Shown: piece after piece, positions 51,069 through 62,234 of the stretch
Layout of the letters: every line of letters begins with the position of its first letter
How positions within the stretch are numbered: the first letter of the stretch is position 1
Source of the DNA: Anarhynchus alexandrinus
Lineage: Eukaryota > Chordata > Aves > Charadriiformes > Charadriidae
Assembly: GCA_008711295.1 (NCBI GenBank)
Contig: VUYV01000082.1
Location: 205,255-269,254, forward strand
Reading direction: 5' to 3'
Length of the DNA stretch: 64,000 nt
Position numbers and translations under genes: made by a program
The notes under the pieces: generated by a model
The model's database searches: none
Told to the model about the DNA's origin: nothing
The model's input: only the letters and a program-made list of their open reading frames with translations

Positions 51069-51232
51069 GTTCAAAGTTTTCTTCTGCACTTTTGGCAAGG
51101 GATGCCTCCTCATATGCTGCCCGTATTGGGTTCTTCAACTGTAGTGAATATAGTGGGAGTTTGTGATTCAATTCTGTACAAAGCAATTTCTGGAGTTTTG
51201 ATGCCAACGGTACTACAAGCATTACCTGACAG
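51069..51232 (+). CDS. RFX4: RFX4 window exon 7 (B/C region)
   Basis: The acceptor ttgtgattgcag is followed by 54 codons, beginning [19 protein letters not shown] and continuing through [19 protein letters not shown] to LQALPD. It ends with AG, the first two bases of a serine codon (phase 2). The donor is gtcagt. The [12 protein letters not shown] and [20 protein letters not shown] motifs are hallmarks of the RFX B and C regions, which assist dimerisation and regulation. It matches residues about 224-277 of mammalian RFX4 with no difference that I can recall. Confidence 0.97.
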
Positions 51233-53602
51233 GTCAGTATAGCTAGCAGCACTGACCACTTTTAGCTCATCTGTCTTTGTTATACATCTTTTCTTCAAGA
51301 ATTATACTAGTTCTCAAAAGCGACTTGCTGCGACCTGTTTCTGGAGTTTAAATCACAGTGTCAATTCAAAGGAGTTGAAGACCTGACATTCCTGAAGAAA
51401 TGTTCAGGTTTTAACAAGACCTGCATTGTGAAAAACTTACTATTTTTTGTGTGATAAAGGATACTACCGCCTTCTTGGTTTATTAACATCAAGCTGATAG
51501 TCATGCCCGAACTTTCAGTTATGTCCGAAATCTGCAGGCTGCAGAATGCCACACTGTCTTCTGGAAATTTCAGGTGCTTTTCTGCTAGTCTGGGATAACA
51601 GCATAACAGTATTCTGAATTATAGTAACAAGAGGAGCTAGCCTGGCTGCTCTGTTTGTAAATACTTACATGCGCATTCAGACACTGCAGCCTAAGCATTT
51701 GTCTCTGTTTACACTCTCGGAACCCAATTATTATTCTGCTTGCCAGGAGTATAAAACATGAAGATTGTACTTGTGAAGTCTTGTACAAGATGGTTTAATT
51801 TAAATACTGTCCTATGAAGAACAGATGCATGCTGATTTTAGAATCACTTTATTAATATTAGCAAGTATCTGCCTCCTTTTTTTCAAAGCTAAATTCACTT
51901 TTCCATTCCATGCAGTAGATCTCAACTGTTCTGTTCCTACTTGGCACTCATCTGGGTCCAAGAAGTCTTGTTTATATAGGTAAACCAGGACAGAGATCAG
52001 CAGTTCACAGCAAAAAGAGTAATCACTAAGTGCAGTCAACCTGTTTCGCCCTTTGATTTTCCTAATATGAGCGTCAGGACACTCTCTTTTTCTAAATATA
52101 TGTGTACACCTTTAGTATTATTTGACCGATACTTTCCTGAGGTTGAGTAATTTGTTAAGAATATTGCTCTAGAAGTTTGTTATTGGTGCTGTATATTTGG
52201 CCCTCAAGATTTTAAAGAGGCTCTAATTACTGCAAATGTTTTCAAGATGTTGTTCTGCTCCCCTATGCACACTGTATGACTGCTAAAGTACAGGCAAAGT
52301 ATTTTTTTCCACAAGAAACCTGTTATAAGCATGGGCTTTCCTTGATAAGACACGTACATTTTTACAGGCTTTGCCCCTCACCCCCCCAAATCTATTTCAT
52401 TGGAAGGATTAAACAGAACAGCAGTCCTTTTCTCAAGCTGCTTAGTTCTTTCATAGCAAATAAGGAGAGACTTGAGTGTGAATATAGACTTTTGTAATGC
52501 ATATAAAGGGCCAGATTGTGGCTATTAAGCCATAGCCTGCACTGGAGGGGGTGAAGAAGGGTCTCACTGCAATGGAAGCTCCTGAAGGAAATCTTGCTGA
52601 CTCAGCCAGAATCTTCTGAGGGACTTCCTGGGAACAAATGTTGGCTGTCCAGAAAGGCCACGTTTTGGTGGGTGCAGCAGTTGTCATTGATCCCCTGTCC
52701 TGTTAGGTGTCTGTGTGGAGTATAGCAGGCCTATGGCCATGTTTATTTTACCAGATTTGTTCTCAGTGCAGTTTGTTAGGAGTACAGGCAGAAAAAGCTG
52801 CCTGTCTGAAAGTTCCTTGCATCTTTCCTCTCTCTCATTTGTGTATCTTGAGTATTGCTCCAGGCAGTGCAGCTCAGTCTGGCAGAGCCAACTGTTAGGG
52901 TCCCCTGCACGACACCCTGCAACTTTTCCTGGAAACTGTTATTTTGTACTGAGCGATTCCAAGAAGGGCAGAATGAGCTGCCTACCAAGTTTGCAGGAAA
53001 TGAGGGAGCCATCAGGAAAGTGTAGTAAAGGAGAAGAGAGAAATCTCGCTTGTCTAGGAAAGTTCCTGTCCTGTGCAGAGCTAAACAGGCAGGTCCTGCT
53101 CCGTCCCCACTTCCCCCACCTGTGTGGGCTTGGCCTGGAAATTCCTCCCCACCATCATCACCCATTCAGTGGCTTCAGCCTGCGGCTTAGTTGGTTGTTG
53201 CTTCACTTGCACGTCCCTGTGTACATCTGTACAAATGTGGGCACAGCTGAGCTGAAATCCAAAGCTTGATCTATTGTCTCCTTTAAACAGTTGTGATTTT
53301 ATGTTTTTGTGTTTGTGCAGCATGGGAATGACTTTATTTCAAGCTAAGAATACTGTTTGTAAGTGTCAAAGCAGTGCGGTACCCAGACTTTCATTCTTTG
53401 TGAGGTTTTGAACATGGTGACATTTTCCTTTTCTTGCAAATGTTTTCAGAAGTTTTTCTACATGCCTACAAACCAAAATATGTCAGCAACTCTGCATAAT
53501 AGTGAGTTGTAAATAACTGACTCATAGTCTTTACATGTTCACAGATTTTGTAGTATAAAACACAGAGTAAACATGTTTTGATGTAGTGATTTGTCTTTTC
53601 AG
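51233..53602 (+). other. RFX4: RFX4 intron after exon 7
   Basis: This intron runs from gtcagt to ttgtcttttcag. A 184-codon open frame at 52715-53269 and its antisense partner look like chance: they have no family features and a His/Pro run, and they lie in a GC-richer patch. The block gggccagattgtggctatta at about 52508 hints at another eroded amniote repeat. Confidence 0.8.
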
Positions 53603-53703
53603 TTTGACACAGGTGATCCGAAAATTTGCAAAACAACTGGATGAGTGGCTGAAAGTAGCTCTCCATGATTTACCAGAAAACCTACGAAATATCAAATTTG
53701 AAT
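53603..53703 (+). CDS. RFX4: RFX4 window exon 8 (start of dimerisation region)
   Basis: The first base T completes the serine codon (AG/T). Thirty-three codons then begin [19 protein letters not shown] and end [11 protein letters not shown], followed by one T of the next leucine codon (phase 1). The donor gtatgt at 53704 overlaps a second GT four bases later (gtatgtattg), a GYNNGY-type tandem site. The exon encodes an amphipathic helical segment just before the dimerisation domain, about residues 279-311. It is identical to mammals as far as I recall. Confidence 0.96.
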
Positions 53704-55487
53704 GTATGTATTGCCCCATCTCTCACCCATTAACCTGGAATGTATACATTGTTTATTGATTACTAAATAGTTGGAAGTGAGACTAGTGTTCTTTCAGGAA
53801 TTAAAAACTGTCAGCATTATAAATCTTGTATTCACTTACAATCTCCGCTTGTTCATGAGAACCAATTTAATTTAGTGAAATGAGGCACTGCTCAAAATGA
53901 GAATAATTGCTTTTCCTTTCTTGTGGATTCTGATAAGAAATTAATTTTGTTGATAGTAAGCAAACATTAGGGATGATATTAGGCAAAGGAAATTATTAAA
54001 CAAACCTTTAGGCTAGCACAATTTGAATACAGCTTGAGGCCCTTGCTCAAAAAAGTGCCAGAGTTAAAAATGAAGGAGATCAAATTACCCTGTCACCACA
54101 GGAAAGGGCACTAGTCCTTTTCAGACGTGCTTTGTAGATGCCTGCAGTGCACATCACCTATTGATAAAGCCTGCTTTATTTCACGGCTCTCAGTTCTTTG
54201 CCTTTCATGAGCACTAAATTCCACACCACAAAGTTAAAGGAAAAAAAAAAAACTAATTTAGGAGAAGGATTAACTATTTTGATCAGCATGGAAAATTAGG
54301 TGTATATTTTACTGAGAACAGTCAGGATGTAAATTGGAACAGCTCATTTTAGCTTTTTTGGTGTTGTTTACTAATCTATTTTTCAAGTTATGCAAAGTCA
54401 GAGCTGAGAATATGTTTTATCACATCTTTATCAGTTAAAAAATATTGAGAACCTTCAATAGCAAAATCTTTTCCAATCTTATAGGGAGAGAGAAAGAGAT
54501 GCCAATGCGCTTTCTAGTAATTCTCAATCTGTACTCTTTAACTGTCTCTATGTACGTACAGAGGGAAAACCCACTCAGTGGCCACATCTAAGGCCCGTTT
54601 GGATAGATCTGCAAGCCTTACGTGATTTTAGTATAAGGAAAAACTTGAGTGCATCCTACCTTTTACGTGAGCCTTTGTTGCTTCTGCATTTGTTTCCTCC
54701 TCATCAGAATTTGTGATAGTGTGCACAGCAAACGGAGGTACTGACAGGATGAACTGCAAGCCTTGGTCAGGTTTGCAGTTCCTGGGTCACAGATTTCAGA
54801 AAAAAAGATGCACAATACAACATTTTAAAATCCAAGTAATAGGAAATATCTTAATACAAGGTCCATATTGCTTTGAAAGACCTGAAATAGGAGCAGAGGA
54901 CTGACAGAGTACCTCCAGGGCCATCTTACCCCATAGCATGTTAGTATATCTCTTTCAGAAACTTTGATCAAATTCTACCTGAAACTGATTTTAGCTCCTA
55001 CTGGTCCAGTCAGAAGACTACTCCAAAACTTGTTTGCATTAAGACTTAGCAACCTTTTCTAATTTCCACACATAATGTAGCTGTCATTATTTTGTACCCA
55101 CTTGTTCTTGCACCAACATTTTTCTTTCTATTAAATAGTTCTTTCTGGTCTTCGGTTCCTTTGTGTATCAAGAGAAAATTTGCTATGCTGAACAAGCGCA
55201 GCTCTTCCATTGTCCTCAGCATTTCTCTTGTCATCTCATTATTCACAGCATCTATAAATCACTGCTTGTAATACGCCTCTGTAAAACTGATTGAGCATCC
55301 AGATTTAAGGTTTGAGGTCAAGGTTTAAACTAAGTTAAAACTGGGCTATTTGAATGAACTTCATGTAGCCACAATTGTATATAGGAAACTGGATATATTT
55401 TTTGGTTCTTGTTTTAATTTAGTGTTTTCAGAAGTAATTTTCTGTATTTAGTATAGTTGGTAAATATTTATCTCTTCTTTCCTGTAG
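53704..55487 (+). other. RFX4: RFX4 intron after exon 8
   Basis: This intron runs from gtatgt to ctttcctgtag. The only recognised content is the antisense CR1-type LINE fragment at 54902-55260. Confidence 0.8.
54902..55260 (-). repeat. CR1-type LINE fragment, antisense
   Basis: Several blocks match, in order, the antisense text of ancient amniote CR1 LINEs. The block tgtagctgtcattattttgt is followed by acccacttgttcttgcacca, then acatttttctttctattaaa and tagttctttctgg. Further on, gctgaacaagcgcagctctt is followed by ccattgtcctcagca and cttgtcatctc. The same series (aatgtaactgtcattatttt, cccttgttcttgtgccaaca, tagcttaaatagctc, aacaagccaagctc, cctcataggtcatg) recurs in turtle, crocodilian and bird CR1 copies. 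It is diverged, with no intact reading frame. Confidence 0.6.
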
Positions 55488-55546
55488 TGTCCAGAAGATT
55501 CTCACAAATACTCCGGCGACAGACATCACTAAATCATCTCTGCCAA
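55488..55546 (+). CDS. RFX4: RFX4 window exon 9 (dimerisation region)
   Basis: The acceptor tttcctgtag is followed by TG, which completes leucine. Nineteen codons then read SRRFSQILRRQTSLNHLCQ, in phase 0 before the donor gtaaat. This short 59-nt exon encodes a basic amphipathic helix at the beginning of the region known to be needed for RFX4 dimerisation (about residues 312-331 in the mammalian protein). Its sequence is unchanged from mammals as I recall. Confidence 0.95.
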
Positions 55547-57103
55547 GTAAATATTTCAGTTGCCCAAGTTTGCTGAATGCCATTTTATCTGACTTCTCAA
55601 ATAATTTTATGAATTGGCAGGCTGGACTTTACTCAAAGAGGAAGAGATCATGTTAGCAGTTTCTCTCCAATATCTATTGTGACCACCTTTACAAAATCAA
55701 AAAGTAACCAGCAAAAAAATGCCATTCTAGACAAGTGGCAACCCCTGATCATTAAATTCAGCAGGGAACTTTTATGCAACAAAATTATTATTTTATTTGA
55801 AGAGGTGGTTCATTTCCATGAAACAAATGAGAGGCATTCCTTTGATTTCAGAGTGGTTTGTATCAGGCCTATTGCAAAGCAAGAAAAATTTCTATATGCC
55901 TGACAAAAAAATTCCAAGTCTAATTGTATATTATAAATCAAATGCAAATTAGTAAAAACCAAAATGGTTGAGCCACTGGGGTTTTAAAGAGAAATATTCT
56001 TGCAACCATAGCAAGTGAATATAAAAACTACTCTGAAGTGTTTGTTTTTCACCAGTTAGTTTAGATCACAATTACCTATCAAAAATGCATGAGGCCAAAT
56101 TCTGTGTAGTATAAAAAGGGGGAGGATGCATTGAATTCATTAACGTTTCACCCATGTATTGGAGCAAATAGTTTGTTTTCCCTGTCAAACTGAAAGCTCC
56201 ACTTTTGGAAGATGTATCCAACACCCCAGGTTAACCCTGTGAGTGGTGAAGCCCACGGGAAGAAGCTTTGGGGGCAAAAAAAGCACTCCTGCAAGGACTT
56301 CTTTGTAGATTTCTTCCTCCGTTATTTTAGTGGTGGAAGTAAAGATGCCAGTGCTACCTTTCCCCAAACATGGTGAATCATCACCGAACTTTGGAGGTCC
56401 ATAGGGATTCAGAGGAAATCAAGATACGGAGATCACAACCTTCTGCATCAGACTTGAGATCAAACAGTTTACTTACATGACTCTTCAAATGCATCATTTC
56501 TTTGGGGAAGCTGATAAACCTTAGTGTGGGTTATCATCTCTGCTTAACTTACAGAGATCTGGTGTATGTTATATGACCATGACCTTGTGTCACCTCCTTT
56601 CCTCTCAGCCCATCTTCCCCATTATCAACAGCAGACCCCTGTCTCAACTAGCCAAGAAGCAGATCTGGTGCAGAGGCAAATGAGCTTTAACTTTTTCATA
56701 TGGCTGAGGGAAGAATGAGAATCTTCATAGTTTGGGTGAGGGGAGGGTGCAAAACTGAGTGGGGTTTGTTCGATTTTGGCTTAATTTTTCTTGTTGCTTT
56801 TTGTTTTAAAACTGAAACAGAGATTGAGGAGTCTAGCAACAGCACCACCAGATTAGGGTTGCTCATCAGGGTTTGTGGTGGGTGCAAGCAAAATACTTTC
56901 AGTTGATTAAAGTAGGCAAAATGACTCAGGAGTTCGCTGTGGTTAGAGGGCCCTGTAACATCCATAAGACATCAAGCTGGTGGGTGGGGGTCCATGAGGA
57001 GAATCAACTTAGTGAGCCTAGCTAAGGAAGCGTAAAAGGGGATAAAGCCTATTTTTTAACCTAATAAACCATGAACTAATGAATAGATTGGATTGGATTA
57101 CAG
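55547..57103 (+). other. RFX4: RFX4 intron after exon 9
   Basis: This intron runs from gtaaat to ggattacag. A likely eroded amniote repeat lies at 56091-56155. The remainder is plain intron. Confidence 0.8.
56091..56155 (+). repeat. Eroded amniote repeat (CR1 3'-region-like)
   Basis: The text gaggccaaattctgtgtagt, then the gcattgaattcattaacg block, resembles the amniote repeat text gggccaaattctgtcctcag ... ccattgaagtcaatggagt. It is short, diverged and called by eye. Confidence 0.35.
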
Positions 57104-57248
57104 GCATCAAGAACAGTGATCCACAGTGCAGACATCACATTTCAAATGCTGGAGGACTGGAGGAATGTGGATCTGAATAGCATTACCAAACAAACCCTCT
57201 ATACTATGGAGGACTCACGGGAGGAACACAGAAAGCTCATCATACAAT
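57104..57248 (+). CDS. RFX4: RFX4 window exon 10 (dimerisation region)
   Basis: The acceptor ggattacag is followed by 48 codons, beginning [19 protein letters not shown] and continuing [18 protein letters not shown] to [10 protein letters not shown]. It ends with T, the first base of a leucine codon (phase 1). The donor is gtaaga. This is a helical, acidic part of the dimerisation domain (about residues 332-379). From memory, two residues differ conservatively from the mammalian protein: E for D in SREEHR and K for R in HRKL. The paired introns have different phases, so skipping this exon would shift the frame. Confidence 0.96.
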
Positions 57249-60200
57249 GTAAGAGCAGAACCCTCAAATAAAGCCAGGTGAACTTGGTTTCCTGCTGGAA
57301 ACAAAGCTCAGTGAAAGTAATGCTGGTTATGCACCCATTGGTTTTCTTGGAGGCTTAAGATAAATATAGGGACATTTATCAAAATGTAAGGCAAAGCCCC
57401 GTCAAGGTCTTAGGTTTTGAGGCATAAATCTGGGCACTCTTCCATCAACAAGCTTCTTTCTATTATCCAGAACAGCCAATGGCACAAAACTTGCACCCAA
57501 ATTCAGGAGGATTTTTTTTTCCATGAACTTGAGCAAACTAAATCTATGAGTTAACCATTGAATCTGATAACTTCTAGTCCCTCCTGCTGTAGAATTGCAG
57601 GAGAGTTGTCTTTTGAATGGCTTTGACACCAAAGTGACTGTATTTGAGTCCCTTGTAAACTTTTATTTATAAAAAGCTTAATTTTACAGTGTTTTCATAA
57701 ATGAGATAATTTGATGGGGTAAGCTTTCACCCGAACTTTTATGAGTAAGTAGAAGTCCCATATCAAGCAAGTTCTGCCTAGTATAGTGAAGGGCGTGAAC
57801 TAAAAAGTGACTTTGGAGATGTTGGCAAATTGGTTTCAGAGTCAAAGATCTTTTGCAAATATAAAATTTAATTTGCATTGTCCAGCAAGTGTGCGTAGTT
57901 GTAAGCTTAAGTGTAACCCTAAGCACACTGAGTTTGTCCCTCTGAGGCACCAGAGGTGACCAGCTTTGTCTTTAGCATCATTCATAACCTCACTTCCCTG
58001 TGAACCCGCCTGTTGCATTGCCATCTCTCTCCTGAGGAGGACCATTCATCTTTTGTCCAGAACCAGCCTTAACGGGGACCAACATGGGCAACCATTTGTG
58101 GGAGCCCTGCAAGGGTAGGTTTGCCAGTGGGGTAACTCTTTCAGTGACTGGCTGGGAAGAGGAGGGGTGACACCTTCACATGTACACTGGGCCCTGCAAG
58201 GTTGACTTTGGCACTCATCCCATCATGTTAACACCGGAATTCTTCTCCCCAGTTTAGGGACAGGCCTTGCATTCTCTGTTAGCTCTGTTTTCCAGCAAGA
58301 GGTGCTTGGTACTCTTTCCTCTCCTTCTTAACCCTTTATTCATTTCCTGACATGGCCCTCTTTGCTTTTGAGGAGACGGAAACTTGACATGGCAGCAGGG
58401 GAGGTAGCATATAGTAAGACTGGAGTCTGGAAGGTGGGTGCATCTGTCATTTGTTATGTTTTCAATATCTACCCAATATTCTCCCTCTGGCCAAAAAAGA
58501 AAGAGTTCTCAAAGTTATAATCCCTAGTAGCAGTAACAGTTTTGGCTCTCATTCAGATAATCCTTGCTGTTTACGAAAGCTTTTCATATATGTGCTAACT
58601 ATTTAAATACAAACTTAAGTGTAATCAAATCAAATGGAATTTTCCTGAATGCTAATGGATTTGAACATTTTTCCATATTTTAGGCCCATATAGTCCAGTA
58701 AGCAATTACCCAGCAATTACCCTAACCTAATAGGAATGTTCATCATGAGATGGGATTCCACTGAGATGTGCAGATATGTATAGAGATCATTCTAGAACTT
58801 AGATTCCCCCCATCCCCCTTTGCTGTTTATTCTACTTGGCCAAAGATCTTTTCAAAGATCACACTCTGTATGACTCATATGACATGGAATTAAGGCCTGT
58901 TTTCACATTCTTGGTATTAATAACCAAGAAAGTACAATTTCCAGCTACTGTAACTGGAAAAAAAAGAGAAAGTTTATAAGCCTATAAGCAAGCTTAAAGA
59001 AAAATAGAGAAAAATTACTGCCTATAAGAGAAGCTCTTTCCTGCTCTGCTATGGCAGCTGTGTCTGATGTGGTTTCTTCTTTATTCCATCTCTCTCAGAT
59101 CCTGTTGAAGTATTTTTAACGCTCACTACAGGCTAAATAGTTACTTTTCTCAAATAGGTCATTTCACGTGGTTGCATTGCTCCAACAGCAAAGCAGGCAA
59201 CCAATTTGTTTTTCCACTCTTGCTCCCCTCTTTGCACAGCATATGAATTACTTCATCTGTTGTATCAGGCATTTTTTGTCCAGCCAAATACTCAGGTAAG
59301 GAGACAAAATTTAGATTTCTCTGTGATCCTGTGCTGAATACAGAGAGGTTGCCCATTCAGTGAAACAAGGTAAGGGTAGCCCAGACATCATTATTTCCCT
59401 TCTTCCCCAGCTAATGTTTCTGACCATCCAGTCTTTGCAAGTATAGGTTAAACAAAGTTAGTCAGGTGTGAAGCAAATACATTCCTGCTCGTCTTGCTGA
59501 TCCAACTTAGAGTCCAGGGAGCTTGTTCTTTGCATTATTCTCGGATAGCCTCTCTGGCTCACTTCTCTAGCTATCATCTCTAAGCTTTGCCACCTCCACC
59601 CCCCCTCACTGTCTTTCCTATGGTGGGAAATTCCTTCCTCCTGTTATTTAGAATTAAGCATAAATGGAAATGCATAGCACATTGAGATCATCCTGTAACA
59701 CAGCAGGTAGAAAGTATCCTTCTTCTTGACTTACTGGGCCTTTTATTTGAGCTGAGTTGAAGAACAGTTTCTTAAGGTGTCAAAGTGCATGATTCTTTGT
59801 CTTCCAGTCATTGATTCTCATAAATAAACTACAGACTTGCAGTTTTAAGAGCTGCAGTTGAATGACTTGATTGTTTTTACTTTCTGTTTTAAAATATGAA
59901 TATGTGTACTTGGGAGAGGTTAAAAAGTATTCAGGTTGCTTTTGGAAACTCTTCTTGATAAATTCAGGATAGCAATGGTGCATTGGTAGCAATTTGTTTT
60001 GAAGAAGCAGAAGTTTATGGAAATTATTTGTGTATGTCCGGCATTGCAAATAGGTGATTTGCAGCAGTTAAATCCTGTTTTTGCAACTAAAGCATTATAC
60101 AGATGAGAACCTTATCATCAATAATCATCCACTTGGTGCTTAGAATATTCTTTATGCATTTCCAAATCAATTTCATGCATGACCTTTTTTCATCACCAGG

Positions 60201-60551
60201 GTCAAGGCCTAGCTTCTCACTCTTCATAGAGAACACCAAAAAGGTTTCACTTCCGGGCACACCAGACAGCTGAAACTTAAATAAAAATATTAATTTTAAA
60301 CAATAGGTCCCGATTTGCTCACATTAAAATACCACTTCTAATGACTCTATCCTTTCAGTAGAAACTAAACAAGAGACCAAACAAACTGATTGGGTCAGCA
60401 CCAAGAAAGATATATTTGTTATAGCTAAGCAATCTGTTATAAAAAACACAGAAAACTTGTGATGTTGCTGGTGGCTTTTTGTGATTTGTTTCTCTTTTAT
60501 TAAAAATGGAATCCAAGTACTGAGTTGGGCTATTTTTTCTGTGTGTGCCAG
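57249..60551 (+). other. RFX4: RFX4 intron after exon 10
   Basis: This intron runs from gtaaga to gtgtgccag. No recognisable repeat family, RNA gene or extra exon was found in this 3.3 kb; open frames on both strands are short and featureless. Confidence 0.75.
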
Positions 60552-60646
60552 TATATCAGGAGTTTGATCACCTTCTGGAGGAGCAGTCCCCTATTGAGTC
60601 ATACATCGAGTGGCTGGATTCCATGGTGGACAGATGCGTTGTAAAG
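60552..60646 (+). CDS. RFX4: RFX4 window exon 11 (dimerisation region), tandem donor
   Basis: The first two bases TA complete leucine. Thirty-one codons then begin [19 protein letters not shown] and end MVDRCVVK, in phase 0. The donor that keeps the frame is gttggt at 60647, because the next exon continues VAAKRQ as in mammals. It is weak, and a stronger donor gtaagc lies four bases further on at 60651. Using that one would add gttg and shift the frame. The exon covers about residues 380-411, with one recalled change (S for T in WLDSMVD). Confidence 0.95.
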
Positions 60647-62116
60647 GTTGGTAAGCAGGAGTAAGCACCTGAGTCAGTCATGCATTATGAGCTCTATCAG
60701 GTCTTAAATTTTAAGCAAAAATAAAAAAAAAAAAAGAAAGAAAAAAGCCAGGCAATAGTAATAAACAGGAGTAAAGCAGCAGTGGGCACAATCTCACCAG
60801 TTTTCATGCTCAGTAGGAGAACCGCTCACATCCAGGATTCTGCTTTATTCTGCTCCTGTCTATTCTATCCCAAAAGATGATATTCAAGAATGGAACACAG
60901 CTGAAGATTCCAATCAAATCAATATTTCAGGGGTATGAAGAGATGAGTTCAGAGTCATTCTAACCACATAATGCAAATAAAAATTATAGTCTAGTCTGGC
61001 TTTTTAAGATTTTAATGGAAAGGCTATTTAGGCTAGCTAATTCATTTGTATACATTCAAATGTAAGGATGAAAGTCTACATTACCATTCTGTCAAGAACA
61101 CATTTATGTTGTCTTTTGAGCTGATTTGTGATACCAAGGACTTGTATTTTGTTTTGATTTAAGTGCATGCAGAAACCCACTAACAAATCTTTAAAAAATG
61201 TTTTCAAAAGTGATCAGACATCGTCACAATTTTACATAGAGTATGAAGCTATATGATTGACTATTTTAACATCTGTCACTAACTATACTTTGTAGTAGGC
61301 TGTTCTATCAGAATTTCAACCCTTCATTCCAATTGTTAGAGCTAAGAAGAAGAAAAAAAAAAGTATGCTGCCTCTCTCTGTTGCAAAAGATCATATAGAA
61401 AACAACAGATACTTCCCCAGATTGCTTGAAATGTATTGATTGTTTTGGGGAACTTTTCTTTTAGTCAGTGGAATGCAATTTGAAATTCAGGCCATAACTG
61501 TTAACTTTCATTAAGAACTTGACATGAATTTTAATAGCTGATTGGATGAACTCAGTTCTTTAACTTGCATATGGTTGTAGTAAAAAAAAATTTTGAAGAG
61601 TTGGTGCCTAAAGTGTTCTTTCGGGAAAGTAGTTTGGCTAGTAAAATGACTATGTGAACTCACAAAAATAAAAACATGAAGGAACAAAAAAAAAAATAGT
61701 AACCTTTAATTAAAATATTAATATAAATTTTCAATGTAGATCAAGCGTTCTTGATTATAAATTCCTTCATTGACTAGGAAGCAAGAATGAACATGTAAAT
61801 AATTAGGTTAAGATGAAGATCAGAGCAATTTTTTGGCAGTCTTTTCATCATTTATAAAGGAAATTCAGTCTTAATGTTGAACAATACTTTATGATTTCTT
61901 CTTTCTGAAGGTTGTATATAGTTACAAGGTGGCTTTCTGTGTAAGTTCCTTGGTTGTTGTTGTTTTTTTTTAATTTTTAGTGTATACTTTAATGTGAAGA
62001 TAATGCTATGTTAGTTTTTCAGTATAAAAAAGGAAGACAGATATGTGCATCGCTCAGCTGTATCAGGCAGTAGAAATAAAAGTTTCTCCATGTCAGATAT
62101 ATCTGTTTTCTTGCAG
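60647..62116 (+). other. RFX4: RFX4 intron after exon 11
   Basis: This intron runs from gttggt to ttcttgcag. An A-rich tract lies at 60717-60747. The rest is AT-rich intron with nothing recognised. Confidence 0.8.
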
Positions 62117-62234
62117 GTAGCTGCCAAGAGACAAGGTTCTTTGAAGAAAGTAGCTCAGCAGTTCCTCTTGATGTGGTCCTGTTTTGGCACTCGAGTGATT
62201 CGGGACATGACTTTGCACAGTGCACCCAGCTTTG
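62117..62234 (+). CDS. RFX4: RFX4 window exon 12 (dimerisation region)
   Basis: The acceptor ttttcttgcag is followed by 39 codons, beginning [19 protein letters not shown] and continuing [19 protein letters not shown] to F. It ends with G, the first base of a glycine codon (phase 1). The donor is gtactt. The [23 protein letters not shown] run is strongly conserved in the RFX dimerisation domain. It covers about residues 412-450. The next exon should begin by completing Gly and reading SFHLIHL, but it is not in the remaining 1.8 kb, so it lies beyond the right edge with the rest of the C-terminus. Confidence 0.96.

Larger units (their letters stand above)
16664..62234 (+). other. RFX4: RFX4 gene, visible part (12 coding exons)
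   Basis: Twelve exons join in frame with GT/AG introns throughout to give 436 codons of regulatory factor X4. RFX4 binds X-box DNA as a dimer and, from established mouse and human work, is needed for dorsal midline brain development, ciliary gene expression and testis functions. The phases of the visible introns (before exon 1, then after each of exons 1-12) are 1,1,2,0,2,0,0,2,1,0,1,0,1. From memory of the mammalian protein only about six substitutions are seen, mostly conservative. Examples are N for S in KENSQYYD, N for S in AWVNETG, T for S in KEVTKQT and S for T in WLDSMVD. The part visible here corresponds to about residues 15-451 of the 735-residue isoform. The start exon and the C-terminal exons are outside the window. 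A paralogue is unlikely, because the N-terminal [16 protein letters not shown] segment is specific to RFX4. Confidence 0.97.

Noticed and set aside
52715..53269. 184-codon open frame in the intron after exon 7
   Set aside because: No recognisable domain, an antisense frame of similar length overlaps it, and it sits in a GC-richer intron patch; best explained as chance.
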